Both the position numbers and the translations under genes were made by a program. DNA of 46,606 nucleotides from Pelobacter sp. UBA6093 (GTDB taxonomy: Bacteria > Desulfobacterota > Desulfuromonadia > Desulfuromonadales > Syntrophotaleaceae). Under the pieces are notes generated by a model that saw only the letters and a program-made list of their open reading frames with translations, was not told the origin of the DNA and searched no databases. This document shows, piece by piece, positions 15,016 to 23,621 of this stretch; the first letter of the stretch is position 1, and each line of letters starts with the position of its first letter. The stretch is taken from positions 1 to 46,606 of the forward strand of contig DIWZ01000001.1 of the NCBI GenBank assembly GCA_002435955.1. The letters run 5' to 3'.

Positions 15016-16176
15016 ATGAAGCAGCCCACCCGCCCTCCGGCTTGCCCTGACCTCCCCGCAGACGTTTGTCAGATTCTGGATAATAGTGCGGGAACCCTGT
15101 CTCTGGCCCTCGCCGGACGCCTCGATGCATCAACCACCACCCTGCTTTGGCATCGCCTCATCCAACTGACGGAGGCAGCCGCGCCGCAGCTATTACGCAT
15201 CGAAGCCGCCGATATCACCTATTGTGACGGTGCCGGCATAGGGCTATTGATGGAACTGGCGCGCAGGCAACTAAAACGTCAGGGGCAGTTCAGCCTCAAC
15301 GGCCTGAATGATGACATCAATCGCCTCTGGTCCCTCTACCGACCGGAAAACTTTCTCGAGATCCAAAGTAGCCGGGCGCACCCCTGTTGCCTCCCTGAAG
15401 AGGCCGGGCGCCTGGCAATTCAGGTCGGGCACGGCCTGCTCGATATGATTCGCTTTGGCGGTGAGCTGACCCTGGCGCTGTTGCATGCAGCACGACATCC
15501 CCGCTCGATTCGCTGGCCGGAGGTCTGGCTGGTGATGGAAAAAGCCGGGGTCAATGCCCTGTTCATCGTCGGCCTGATCAGTTTTTTAATCGGTCTGATC
15601 ATGGCTTTCCAGGCGACTATACCCATGCGTCAGTTCGGCGTGGAAATCTATGTCGCCAACCTCACGGCGTTGTCGATGCTGCGCGAACTCGGTCCGCTGA
15701 TGACCGCATTGTTGCTGGCTGGCCGCACCAGTTCCGCGTTTGCCGCGGAATTGGGAACTATGAAAATCAACGAGGAAATCGATGCCCTGAACACCATGGG
15801 GCTGGCGCCGATACCCTTCCTGGTCGTCACGCGGGTGCTGGCCACGATTATCGTCATGCCGCTGCTGAGCCTGTTTGCCAATCTGATGGGACTGGTCGGC
15901 GGAGCCGTGGTACTGTTATCCCTTGGCTATCCCCTTGTCACCTACACCAATCAGGTCAAGTCTGCCGTTGGTCTGCTCGATCTCACCGGCGGCCTGGCAA
16001 AAACCCTGATTTTTGCCTTGATCGTAGCTGGAGTCGGCTGCCTGTACGGCCTGAAAACCCGTAGCGGCGCCAGCGCGGTGGGGGATTCTGCGACACGGGC
16101 GGTGGTCTCCGGCATTATCCTGATCGTTATTGCCGACGGCCTGTTTGCCGTGGTTTACTACTTCCTGGGGATTTGA
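15016..16176 (+). CDS. mlaE: Mla-type ABC permease with N-terminal STAS domain
   Basis: A 386-residue fusion. Residues 1 to about 105 are a STAS domain (ITYCDGAGIGLLMEL), corresponding to free-standing MlaB. Residues ~140-380 are the MlaE permease, with family segments FQATIPMRQFGVEIYVANL, RELGPLMTALLLAGRTSSAF, ELGTMKINEEIDAL and MGLAPIPFLVVTR. With the ATPase and MCE protein it moves phospholipid-type lipids between the membranes. First gene of a four-gene operon whose members overlap or nearly touch. Confidence 0.92.
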   Translation: MKQPTRPPACPDLPADVCQILDNSAGTLSLALAGRLDASTTTLLWHRLIQLTEAAAPQLLRIEAADITYCDGAGIGLLMELARRQLKRQGQFSLNGLNDDINRLWSLYRPENFLEIQSSRAHPCCLPEEAGRLAIQVGHGLLDMIRFGGELTLALLHAARHPRSIRWPEVWLVMEKAGVNALFIVGLISFLIGLIMAFQATIPMRQFGVEIYVANLTALSMLRELGPLMTALLLAGRTSSAFAAELGTMKINEEIDALNTMGLAPIPFLVVTRVLATIIVMPLLSLFANLMGLVGGAVVLLSLGYPLVTYTNQVKSAVGLLDLTGGLAKTLIFALIVAGVGCLYGLKTRSGASAVGDSATRAVVSGIILIVIADGLFAVVYYFLGI

Positions 16177-16181
16177 TAGCC

Positions 16182-16970
16182 ATGCCCACACCGCAAGAGG
16201 CGATTATCGAGGTACGCAACCTGACCTTCGGCTATGGCGATTCCGTCATCCTTCAGGACGTTTCCTTTGATGTCAGGCGGGGGGAGATCTTTGTTGTGCT
16301 GGGCGGATCCGGGTGCGGCAAAAGCACCCTGCTGAAAAACATGATTGGCCTGCATCGCCCTCAGGCGGGTCGGGTCCTTTATGACGGGCAGGACATGGTG
16401 ACTGCCGAGGGAGCACAGCGACGAGCGCTTCTGCGTTCCATCGGGGTCATGTATCAAAGCGGCGCCCTGTTCGGCTCACTGACACTGACGGAAAACGTAC
16501 GACTGCCCCTGGAAGAATTCACCGATCTGCCCGATGCGGCCATGGACCTGGTCGCCGCCATGAAACTGCAACTGGTCGGCCTGAGCGACTTCGGCCAGTA
16601 CCTGCCGTCGGAACTGAGCGGAGGCATGCGCAAGCGCGCCGCCATAGCCCGCGCCATGGTGCTCGATCCACAGATTCTGTTTCTGGACGAACCTACTGCC
16701 GGTCTCGACCCCATCATTTCGGCTGAGATGGACCAGCTTATTCTGCAACTGGCGAAAAGCCTGAACATGACCTTTGTCATCGTCACCCACGAATTGCCCA
16801 GCATCTATACCGTCGCCGACCGGGTCATAATGCTGGACCAGCGCGTCAAAGGCATCGTCGCCGCCGGAACCCCGATCCAGTTGCGCGACGACAGCCCCGA
16901 TCCCTGGGTGCGATCCTTTTTTCGCCGGGAAACAATCCCGGACGCAACAGGAGGGCAGACCTCTCCATGA
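16182..16970 (+). CDS. mlaF: Mla-type ABC transporter ATPase
   Basis: A 262-residue ABC ATPase. Walker A is GGSGCGKST, the signature is ELSGGMRKR, and Walker B is ILFLDEPTAGLDP with the H-loop in VTHEL. The LSGGMRKRAAIARAM sequence is typical of MlaF/Ttg2A. A TTG in frame at 16173 lies too close to the ribosome site, so ATG at 16182, with GGGGA 10 bases upstream, is used. Start follows the mlaE stop by 5 bases. It powers the permease encoded just upstream. Confidence 0.92.
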   Translation: MPTPQEAIIEVRNLTFGYGDSVILQDVSFDVRRGEIFVVLGGSGCGKSTLLKNMIGLHRPQAGRVLYDGQDMVTAEGAQRRALLRSIGVMYQSGALFGSLTLTENVRLPLEEFTDLPDAAMDLVAAMKLQLVGLSDFGQYLPSELSGGMRKRAAIARAMVLDPQILFLDEPTAGLDPIISAEMDQLILQLAKSLNMTFVIVTHELPSIYTVADRVIMLDQRVKGIVAAGTPIQLRDDSPDPWVRSFFRRETIPDATGGQTSP

Positions 16971-17950
16971 GTGAGCGAGCCAATTATCTCAAAATCGGAT
17001 TATTCGTTATTGGTGCCAGCATTATTGCGGTGACGGCAATCGTCGTTTTGGGTGCCGGAAGCCTGTTCCAGAAACAGATTCTGGTCGAAACCTATTTCAA
17101 CGAATCGGTTCAAGGTCTCGATATCGGTTCGGCAGTAAAGATCCGTGGCGTACAGGTCGGTAAAGTTAAAGCCATCACCCTGGTCGACTCGGTGTACGAT
17201 ACTCAAAAACGTTACGTGCTGGTGCGCATCGCCCTGCTGTCGCGCTCCTTGGGGCGCACGGCAGATATCATTCAAAAGGGCTTGCCGGAAGAAATAGATA
17301 AGGGTCTGCGTATCCGCATGGCATTTCAGGGCGTGACCGGCCTGGCTTTTCTCGAGGCTGATTATCTGTCCCCCGAACAATCCCCCAAACTGGATATCGA
17401 CTGGCAGCCGGAGTATCCCTACATCCCCTCGGCACCAAGCACCATAACCCGCTATACCGATGCTGTGGACAAGATTTTCAAAAGTCTGGAAAAACTTGAT
17501 ATGGAACGGTTGACCGGTGGCATCGAGCAGGCCGTCATCACCCTGAACCGGGTCATGGAAGAAGCCCACGTCGCCCAAATCAGCGATCAGTCCGTGGCCT
17601 TGCTGAAGGAACTGCGCACCACGAACAACCGTATCGACAAAATTCTGGCCAACGGCAATGCTCCGCTGCAGCAATTTTTTGCCACGCTGCCGGAGCTGTC
17701 ACAATCCCTGACACGTAGCGCCCGTCAACTCGAGACACTGGCCACGGACCTCCCCAAAGATCTGGCACCTCTGGGACAGAGTTTGCGGCAGTTGAGCGCC
17801 CTTTTGACTGCGGAACAACAGACCATCGAAACCACTTTGGGCAATTTCCGTCAGACCTCGGAAAATCTCCTGGATCTGTCGGAAAACGCCCGGGCCTACC
17901 CATCACAAGTGATTTTCGGTGCACCGCCACCCCCCGTGGAGCAGCCATGA
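16967..17950 (+). CDS. mlaD: MCE-domain lipid-binding protein
   Basis: A 327-residue protein with one N-terminal membrane segment (LKIGLFVIGASIIAVTAIVVLG) and one MCE domain (ETYFNESVQGLDIGSAVKIRGVQVGKVKAI split over residues 37-65). A long helical C-terminal region follows (about 150-315), longer than in E. coli MlaD and more like PqiB/LetB or chloroplast TGD2-type tails. It would form the periplasmic hexameric ring holding lipids. Start overlaps the ATPase stop (ATGA). Confidence 0.9.
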   Translation: MSERANYLKIGLFVIGASIIAVTAIVVLGAGSLFQKQILVETYFNESVQGLDIGSAVKIRGVQVGKVKAITLVDSVYDTQKRYVLVRIALLSRSLGRTADIIQKGLPEEIDKGLRIRMAFQGVTGLAFLEADYLSPEQSPKLDIDWQPEYPYIPSAPSTITRYTDAVDKIFKSLEKLDMERLTGGIEQAVITLNRVMEEAHVAQISDQSVALLKELRTTNNRIDKILANGNAPLQQFFATLPELSQSLTRSARQLETLATDLPKDLAPLGQSLRQLSALLTAEQQTIETTLGNFRQTSENLLDLSENARAYPSQVIFGAPPPPVEQP

Positions 17951-18603
17951 TGATGAACCCGTGCCTGACACGTTTCCTGGTGTGCCTGCTGCTGGCTGGG
18001 TGGCTTTTGCCCGGCTGCGTGCGCCTAGGCCAGCGCGCACCTGAAAAATCCAGCTATGTGTTTTCCGCAGAAAGACTTGCAACTGCGCCCAAGGCCATTT
18101 CACCAGGGGTTTTGCAGATCAGTCCCTTGCGCATTTCCCCGCGTTTTGCCAGTCGCAGCTTTGTCTACCGTCACGGCACGACTCGCTACCAGTCCGATTT
18201 TTACCATGTATTCCTGGTCTCTCCCGCCAGTCTGGTGCAGGAGGAAGTGGTACGCTGGCTGGCTGCCAGCGGCATCTTCTCAGTGGTCAGCACATCGGCC
18301 GGTCCGTTGCCACCCGATTTTCTACTACAGGGGCACATCTCTGAGTTGTACGGTGATTTCCGTGCGGGTCAGTCAGCTGCCATACTCGAAATCACCTTCA
18401 TCCTGCTCGATCGCCGCAGCGACAAAAACATCCTTCTCAATCGAGGATATCGCAGCCAGATCCCGCTGGCCAAAGCCACCCCCGAGGCCCTGATCATTGC
18501 CTGGAACGCCGCTTTGGCTCACATCTTGAGCGACCTGGAAGAAGATCTTGGCACAGTCGTCACCCTCCTGGCCGAACCCGGCAAGGAGCCATCGCTGCCA
18601 TAA
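17947..18603 (+). CDS. ABC-transport auxiliary lipoprotein (PqiC/YmbA-like)
   Basis: A 218-residue lipoprotein with lipobox LLPGC and lipid Cys24. The body matches the ABC_trans_aux/PqiC pattern: ISPLRISPRFASRSFVYR, then YHVFLVSPASLVQEEVVRWL and LLQGHISELYGDF. In Pqi systems this outer-membrane lipoprotein meets the MCE tunnel. Overlaps mlaD by ATGA. No MlaC-like periplasmic carrier or MlaA is present, so the operon combines Mla-type permease parts with a Pqi-type outer-membrane end. Confidence 0.85.
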   Translation: MMMNPCLTRFLVCLLLAGWLLPGCVRLGQRAPEKSSYVFSAERLATAPKAISPGVLQISPLRISPRFASRSFVYRHGTTRYQSDFYHVFLVSPASLVQEEVVRWLAASGIFSVVSTSAGPLPPDFLLQGHISELYGDFRAGQSAAILEITFILLDRRSDKNILLNRGYRSQIPLAKATPEALIIAWNAALAHILSDLEEDLGTVVTLLAEPGKEPSLP

Positions 18604-18749
18604 CCTGGTGTCCAGTGCGGTTCATCCTGATATCTAATGCCAGCCCTTTTTAAGGCTGCCCGGGTTGCGCCCATTTGATTACAGGCCTGCATTGGAGGCG
18701 TCTTATTGCCCGGAATCTTTTGGCACGATTAACCGCACAGGCCACTTGA

Positions 18750-19223
18750 TCATTTGCGGCAATAAATCACATGCCGGAATTCCGGATAATCCTGTTCTTG
18801 TTCAACCCGCCAGTCGCTCTGGCTGTAATCCGGAAAGCGGCAATCACCGGCATAATCTTTTTTGATCCAGGAAATGGACATCCGCCCCGCCAGGGGGAGA
18901 GCCTGCCGATAGATCTCGAAACCGCCGATGAAAAAAATCTTGCCGCCTTGTTGCCGGGCTCGCTGCACCGCAGCATTAAAATCGCGGCACACCACCACGT
19001 CGTCTGCGGGTTTCATGTTGCTACTGACAACGATGTTGGTTCTCTGCGGCAAGGATCGCCCGATGGATTCAAAGGTTCGCCGGCCCATGACCAGCGTGTG
19101 TCCCAGGGTCAAATGCCGGAAGATCGCCAGGTCTTGGGGGATATTCCAGGGCAGCCGCCCTTGACGCCCGATAATACGATCGGAGGTCATGGCAACCATG
19201 ATAATCATGTCCTGTGAATACAT
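18750..19223 (-). CDS. folA: dihydrofolate reductase
   Basis: A 157-residue enzyme reducing dihydrofolate to tetrahydrofolate with NADPH. Recognised by MVAMTSDRIIGRQGRLPWNI (substrate loop), FRHLTLGHTLVMGRRTFESIG and FFIGGFEIYRQALP (cofactor-binding glycines). Length is normal. ATG at 19223 has AGGGGG upstream; an in-frame ATG five codons later is possible. Single gene, convergent with the lipid operon. Confidence 0.95.
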   Translation of the reverse strand: MYSQDMIIMVAMTSDRIIGRQGRLPWNIPQDLAIFRHLTLGHTLVMGRRTFESIGRSLPQRTNIVVSSNMKPADDVVVCRDFNAAVQRARQQGGKIFFIGGFEIYRQALPLAGRMSISWIKKDYAGDCRFPDYSQSDWRVEQEQDYPEFRHVIYCRK

Positions 19224-19310
19224 GCCGATCTGCCCCCTGCGACTTCCGAAGCGATTGCCCGCCGCTCGTTGCTGACGACCGTCGGATTTTTTGTATTAAC
19301 CCCTGTCCCG

Positions 19311-19334
19311 ATCGGCCACCGGGTGGCCGATTTT
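19311..19334. terminator. hairpin upstream of folA
   Basis: A perfect 10-base stem (19311-19320 and 19322-19331) with a one-base centre is followed by Ts on the plus strand. No plus-strand gene ends nearby, so it may belong to a repeat or act weakly on transcripts from the nitroreductase side. Confidence 0.5.
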
Positions 19335-19365
19335 ACTGCGTGGCCACACTGGCGACAATCTAACT

Positions 19366-19396
19366 AGTTTTCATCCATAGTTTTCGGATGAACACT
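19366..19396. repeat. inverted repeat at the end of the nitroreductase gene
   Basis: Arms 19366-19376 and 19386-19396 (AGTTTTCATCC and GGATGAACACT) match with one mismatch around a 9-base loop. The position just after the stop at 19399 suggests a terminator, but no long T-run follows on the minus strand. Confidence 0.5.
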
Positions 19397-19398
19397 AA

Positions 19399-20175
19399 CT
19401 AAGTTCCAGCCGGCTTTTTGCCAACCGCCGCCAGGTAGATCACAAAAGAATCCGCCCCGTCCAATCCCAACAGGACATTCAAAGCGTCGTCGTCAAAAGC
19501 TCCTATCGCGCAGACACCGGCATCGATGGCCTCGGAAGCCAGGTAGAGGTTCTGACACACATGGCCCGCATCAAGATGCAGGTAGCGATAACCCCGCTCG
19601 CCATAACGCCAGGTCATGCGGTAGGGAACCGCCACCCACAAGAACGCCACGGCACAATGCATGACCATGGTTTGGTCAAAGCAGGCCGCCGCAAAACGAC
19701 CGGCCAGATCGGATTGCGTCGAGACAACCTCCAACTCGTGCTCGATCGCCAGATATCTGTAAACCCCGGCTTCGAGTTCCTCTACGTTATTGACCAGAAG
19801 AACCGTTTCAAAAGCATGCCTGGCACCGGCAGACGGCACCGTCCGCAAGCTCATCTGATGGCCGTATATGAGTTTGATCCCCTGCGTACACCAGAGCAGG
19901 TAGGACAACTCCTCCAGATTGAGGGCCTTGGCGGAATATTCACGCACACTGGTTCGCTGGGTAATAAGATTACGCAGATCGACCGGGCTCATGGGTATTT
20001 TCCCCGGGTGAGGCAAGGTGACCACAGAGTTGATCTTTTGACGTGGCCAGATAAACGGCGGCTGGACAAAGCCCTTTTGCTGATCGCTCAACTCAAGATA
20101 TTTGTGCTTGGTTTTTTCAATAAAATCCCTGCCCGCACCTTTTTTCACAGCGCCCCCGGGTTGATTACCTGGCAT
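19399..20175 (-). CDS. SagB-type nitroreductase-family oxidoreductase
   Basis: A 258-residue FMN-dependent nitroreductase-fold protein of the SagB/ThcOx branch: RTSVREYSAKALNLEELSYLLW, TVPSAGARHAFE, then YRYLHLDAGHVCQNLYLAS. Related enzymes oxidise azoline rings in peptide toxins, but many stand-alone copies have unknown roles, and no cyclodehydratase or precursor peptide is visible here. The frame continues upstream to a TTG at 20214. ATG at 20175 is chosen, with GAGG close upstream, and neither start is compelling. Confidence 0.82.
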   Translation of the reverse strand: MPGNQPGGAVKKGAGRDFIEKTKHKYLELSDQQKGFVQPPFIWPRQKINSVVTLPHPGKIPMSPVDLRNLITQRTSVREYSAKALNLEELSYLLWCTQGIKLIYGHQMSLRTVPSAGARHAFETVLLVNNVEELEAGVYRYLAIEHELEVVSTQSDLAGRFAAACFDQTMVMHCAVAFLWVAVPYRMTWRYGERGYRYLHLDAGHVCQNLYLASEAIDAGVCAIGAFDDDALNVLLGLDGADSFVIYLAAVGKKPAGT

Positions 20176-20415
20176 CTGCCTCAAACGGTAACATGCGAAA
20201 CATGCCTGCTTCAATTATAAGGGGTGTCATTTACAATTCAAAAAAATTGCAGGCATTATACTGCTGCATGCCAGGTGTTGCCGAAACGGCCAGTGTTGAT
20301 ACACTTGCACCGTATCTCTTTGGTACCACGGAAAGGATTTGAGACAGCAACCACCCTTTACCCCGCTGCCTGCCTTTCGTTCCGAACTGCATTTCTTTTT
20401 CAAAAGGAGCACACC

Positions 20416-20682
20416 ATGGCGAAGGATAAGCACTACATTGTAGGAATCCATGTGGATGATCGCATCAAGCGTGCCTCGGACGTTCAACATCTCCTGACCG
20501 ATTATGGGTGCAACATCAAGACCCGCATCGGCTTGCACGAAGCCACTGGGCAATTCTGCGCCGGGTATGGTTTGATCCTTCTTGAAATGATTGGCGACCC
20601 TGCCAAAGTGGACGAACTTTCGCAAAAGCTTGATACGATTGACGGTGTATCCGTGCAGCAGATGGTATTTGATCACCCTTGA
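20416..20682 (+). CDS. small ACT-like regulator, TM1266 family
   Basis: An 88-residue protein with the pattern of the small ferredoxin-like (ACT-type) TM1266 family, often annotated as iron-only hydrogenase system regulator: IVGIHVDDR, LLTDYGCNIKTRIGL, LILLEMIGD and LDTIDGVSVQQMVF. Start ATG with AAAGGAG 6 bases upstream. No hydrogenase or maturation gene is adjacent, so the partner is unknown. A long perfect hairpin follows, making it a single-gene unit. Confidence 0.75.
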   Translation: MAKDKHYIVGIHVDDRIKRASDVQHLLTDYGCNIKTRIGLHEATGQFCAGYGLILLEMIGDPAKVDELSQKLDTIDGVSVQQMVFDHP

Positions 20683-20690
20683 GTCGATAC

Positions 20691-20735
20691 ATACACCACG
20701 AGGGCGGAATCGCCGTCTCCGCCCTCGTGGTGTAT
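20691..20735. terminator. 18-base perfect stem-loop
   Basis: Arms 20691-20708 and 20718-20735 pair without mismatch around 9 bases. It lies between two convergent genes and would serve both strands. The stem is unusually long and no clear T-run follows. Confidence 0.85.
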
Positions 20736-20758
20736 TCCATATGACTGACTGCCCTGCA

Positions 20759-21160
20759 TTAATCCATGACCTTGCCATCCCGAAACGACCAGTGACGGAA
20801 CTTACGCGGCATATGACTACCAACGGCACCGATGAGCAGAGCTGCCCACATCATCTGGACGCCATATTGCGGCCCAACATGCAAAACAGCCACGCAACCG
20901 ATATGCAGCAGAGCCATAACTCCACGGCCCTGATAAGGCCAGCGCCAGCTGTGATGTACTTCAGTGGCCACTAACCCAAGGCCGGTGAGGACAGCCCACC
21001 AGGCCCAGGAATGCAGCGTATCGAGGGGCTGGTTGAAAACAACCCCGCCCAGCAAAATGCCTGCCGCGCCGATATGCACGCTGCGCAGAGCAATATCCAC
21101 TCCACGCGCCCAACCGGCGCGTTTTTTTTTGGATGTTTCCTGTTGTCCGGCATTTTTCAT
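20759..21160 (-). CDS. small integral membrane protein of unknown function
   Basis: 133 residues with four predicted membrane segments, among them AAGILLGGVVF, WAVLTGLGLVATEV, VMALLHIGCVAVLHVG and MMWAALLIGAVG. Several histidines lie in or beside the helices (SVHIGAAG, EVHHSWRW, LLHIG). This recalls membrane haem or metal proteins such as the CopD or cytochrome b families, but no family is assigned. The ATG has GAGGGGGG upstream. Confidence 0.75.
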   Translation of the reverse strand: MKNAGQQETSKKKRAGWARGVDIALRSVHIGAAGILLGGVVFNQPLDTLHSWAWWAVLTGLGLVATEVHHSWRWPYQGRGVMALLHIGCVAVLHVGPQYGVQMMWAALLIGAVGSHMPRKFRHWSFRDGKVMD

Positions 21161-21371
21161 ATCAGGCCCCCCTCATTACATCTCATTCGAATTTTCATGC
21201 TCCTGCCTTGCCGCCCATTCTTACACCAAATAACATCCTTAAGGCAACAGCGCATACCAGCTCTCATGGATTTTGCTTGTAACATTCCAAGGCCCCGATC
21301 AACGGCATAGAAAACACTGAAACATCCCGGAGATCCAAAGGAGCGGAGGGCATCATTAAATCGCACCTCGA

Positions 21372-21395
21372 CTAGGAGCCTGTCAGACTCCTGGG
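21372..21395. repeat. copy of the dispersed palindromic repeat
   Basis: CTAGGAGCCTGTC followed by AGACTCCTGGG gives a degraded palindrome like the one at 5760, with a shorter centre. Confidence 0.6.
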
Positions 21396-21567
21396 GGATT
21401 TCAGAAAAAGGCAACACGAAGCGTGCATAGATTCAGGCATGTAAGGTCGAACGCGGGGCCCATGGCGTTGAGCGGAGAGGTTGTCATCGGCAGCGTTTCA
21501 ACTCAGGAGCAAAGGGGGGATCGGATCATTGAACAGTTTCCGGTCGAAACAAAATGGCCAATAAACA

Positions 21568-21597
21568 AGTGGGACTTTTCCTTGAGAAAAGTCCCAC
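21568..21597 (-). terminator. terminator of the acetaldehyde dehydrogenase gene
   Basis: A perfect 13-base stem (21568-21580 with 21585-21597) and 4-base loop, extended by AAAC/GTTT with a one-base bulge. It follows the stop codon by about 80 bases on the minus strand. Confidence 0.8.
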
Positions 21598-21674
21598 TGT
21601 TTAAGCTTCGATCAATGTCGGATCAACGGCCCCTTTCGAGGCTGGTTATCCGAACATCCACTTACTTATAGAGA

Positions 21675-23024
21675 TTACTCATCTCTTTCGTAATCAACGA
21701 TACGCGATGCGACCGTCTTGATGCTCAGAAGGTCTTTGTAGTTGATGTTGTTGCCCAGGTAGTTGCCGCCGTCGGTGCCGCAACCAAGGGTCAGCGAAGG
21801 CGGAAGCTTGTTGTAAATGAGACCAACGCTGCCGTGCACCGCGGGCTGATTGAGGAGCAGACGGTTGGCAGGGATTTCCATGGCGAACTTTTCCAGAACT
21901 TTCTCGTCCTGGGCATGGATAACAGCGGTGTGCCCGGCGCCGCCCCATTTGAGCTGGCTCTTGGCTGCATCGATTGCTTCATCCGTGCTGTTGTAGGAAA
22001 TGTAGCCGAGAACCGGAGAAAGTTTTTCATGGCTGAACCAGTCCTCGGGTCCGATGCAGGTCAGAGGCACCAGGAGCAGCTTGGCATCAGCAGGCACGTT
22101 GATGCCGGCAAGCTTGCCGATATCCTGAGGAGACTTGCCGACGATGGCCATTGCCGGAACGCCTCTTTCCTTGTCGAACATGACTGCTTCGAGTTTGGCT
22201 TTTTCTTCCGGCTTGACAAGGTAAGCGCCGCGCTCAATCAGCAGCTTGACGGCTTTGTCCGCAATGTCCTTGTCGTCGAAGATCATCGACTGGTCGGAAG
22301 AGCAGATGGTCCCGTTGTCAAAGGTCTTGGAAGCAATTACGTTGTTTACTGCAACGCTGAGGTTGGCGGATTTCGAAACGAAAACCGGAGTGTTGCCGGC
22401 ACCGACGCCGATGGCGGGGTGACCGGATTTGTAGGCGGACTTGACCATGGCGTTGCCGCCGGTGGCGAGGATCAGGTTCACGTTCGGGTGATTGAACAGC
22501 ATGCCGGTAGCTTCGATGGAAGGCGTATCGATCCACTGGATGCAGTTCTTGGGAGCGCCGGCGGAAATGGCAGCGTCCAACATGATTTTCGCGGCCTCGA
22601 CGCTGCACTTCTGCGCGCGGGGATGGCAGGCGAAAATGATTACGTTGCGGGTCTTCATGGCGATCAAAGACTTGAACATGACGGTGGAAGTCGGATTGGT
22701 GGTCGGCGTAGCGGCAGCAAGCACACCGAAAGGCTCGGCGATATACTTCACGCCTTCTTTTTCTTCGATGACACCAACGGATTTCTTGTCTTTGAAGTAC
22801 TCATAGACGATATGGGCGCCAAGGTGATTCTTGATGGCTTTGTGGTCAGCCCGCCCGATACCGGTCTCGGCAACAGCCATTTCAGCAAGCTTGACTTCGT
22901 TAGCAACGCTGGCCGCGTCCATGGCCGCGGTAATCTTATCAACCTGCTCCTGGGTGAAGCCTTTGAATTCGTCAGCGGCCTTTCTAGCATTGGCCACCAA
23001 TTGATCGATCATTGCCTGTGCCAT
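21675..23024 (-). CDS. acetaldehyde dehydrogenase (CoA-acylating)
   Basis: A 449-residue aldehyde dehydrogenase of the acetyl-CoA-forming type, as in the N-terminal half of AdhE and in EutE. The catalytic cysteine is in NGTICSSDQ (about residue 240). Other family blocks are GVLAAATPTTNPTSTV, ILATGGNAMVKSAY, GVGAGNTPVFV, and GTDGGNYLGNN near the end. It interconverts acetaldehyde plus CoA plus NAD with acetyl-CoA plus NADH, central to ethanol oxidation or formation. ATG at 23024 with AGGAGG is preferred over the longer frame. No alcohol dehydrogenase is adjacent, and the fusion partner found in AdhE is absent. Confidence 0.95.
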   Translation of the reverse strand: MAQAMIDQLVANARKAADEFKGFTQEQVDKITAAMDAASVANEVKLAEMAVAETGIGRADHKAIKNHLGAHIVYEYFKDKKSVGVIEEKEGVKYIAEPFGVLAAATPTTNPTSTVMFKSLIAMKTRNVIIFACHPRAQKCSVEAAKIMLDAAISAGAPKNCIQWIDTPSIEATGMLFNHPNVNLILATGGNAMVKSAYKSGHPAIGVGAGNTPVFVSKSANLSVAVNNVIASKTFDNGTICSSDQSMIFDDKDIADKAVKLLIERGAYLVKPEEKAKLEAVMFDKERGVPAMAIVGKSPQDIGKLAGINVPADAKLLLVPLTCIGPEDWFSHEKLSPVLGYISYNSTDEAIDAAKSQLKWGGAGHTAVIHAQDEKVLEKFAMEIPANRLLLNQPAVHGSVGLIYNKLPPSLTLGCGTDGGNYLGNNINYKDLLSIKTVASRIVDYERDE

Positions 23025-23302
23025 ACCTAATCCTCCTAGTTTTTGTTGTTGATCGTTCACCTTACCCAAACATCTAGAGAACGCACGTCGGCGCGCCTCC
23101 GCACAACAATATGCATGCGGATAAACAACCCGAGATTATTTACGTATCAGTTGTGTACGCAAGCCAACCATCCTGCGCATACGGAACATGAACCATAACG
23201 GCACCAGAGTGGTGCGAAGCCTTACAAGAACAAATCTATTGACGGTAGTGGATTCTGCCTAAAACGCTGTATTGCAGACATGGGTTTTTTTCAACCCTCG
23301 TA

Positions 23303-23331
23303 GTTATAACAGAGCCCCGTATGCCTTGCAA
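23303..23331 (-). promoter_or_regulatory. promoter of the acetaldehyde dehydrogenase gene
   Basis: On the minus strand TTGCAA (23326-23331) is followed after exactly 17 bases by TATAAC (23303-23308). The 5' leader would be about 270 bases, with a possible CCGCA...TGCGG hairpin in its later part. Confidence 0.5.
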
Positions 23332-23504
23332 GCAAATTATACCCCCGATTGCCCCCCTCTTTTCAGCACGGGGGAGAAGGTTTTTCTGACGCTATGCGGC
23401 TCTTATAATCCAATGTTTTTAACAGGCAGGCGACATGATTTTTGCCCTTAAAAAAACCAGGTACAAGGCAAAAAAAATGCGCGCCGGTCAGGAGGGAAAA
23501 AACC

Positions 23505-23621
23505 ATGCGCGCTAAGGATTGGACTATGGTGGTTGCCAGTGAGTCCCATTTGCATTTCATCATACCACCCCCCACCTCTTTTGCAACTCGGGTGCAATTT
23601 TTTTCTGCCAAAACACATTAA
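23505..23621 (+). CDS. possible 38-residue ORF with strong ribosome site
   Basis: ATG at 23505 is preceded 8 bases upstream by AGGAGGG and starts MRAKDWTMVVASE. There is no recognisable family and no clear downstream partner. The perfect ribosome site is the only support, and the codon use is not persuasive. Confidence 0.2.
   Translation: MRAKDWTMVVASESHLHFIIPPPTSFATRVQFFSAKTH

Larger units (their letters stand above)
21161..21674. other. 514-base gap without a convincing gene
   Basis: Short frames on both strands look random. It contains a copy of the dispersed repeat at 21372 and the terminator of the acetaldehyde dehydrogenase gene at 21568-21597, plus presumably the promoter for the small membrane protein gene. 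Confidence 0.6.

Noticed and set aside
21834..23030. 398-codon open frame on the plus strand opposite acetaldehyde dehydrogenase
   Set aside because: Antisense shadow caused by codon bias of the real gene. No family resemblance and no ribosome site.
23363..23611. 82-codon minus-strand frame upstream of acetaldehyde dehydrogenase
   Set aside because: Begins with TTG without a ribosome site and overlaps the promoter-proximal AT-rich region. Composition looks random.
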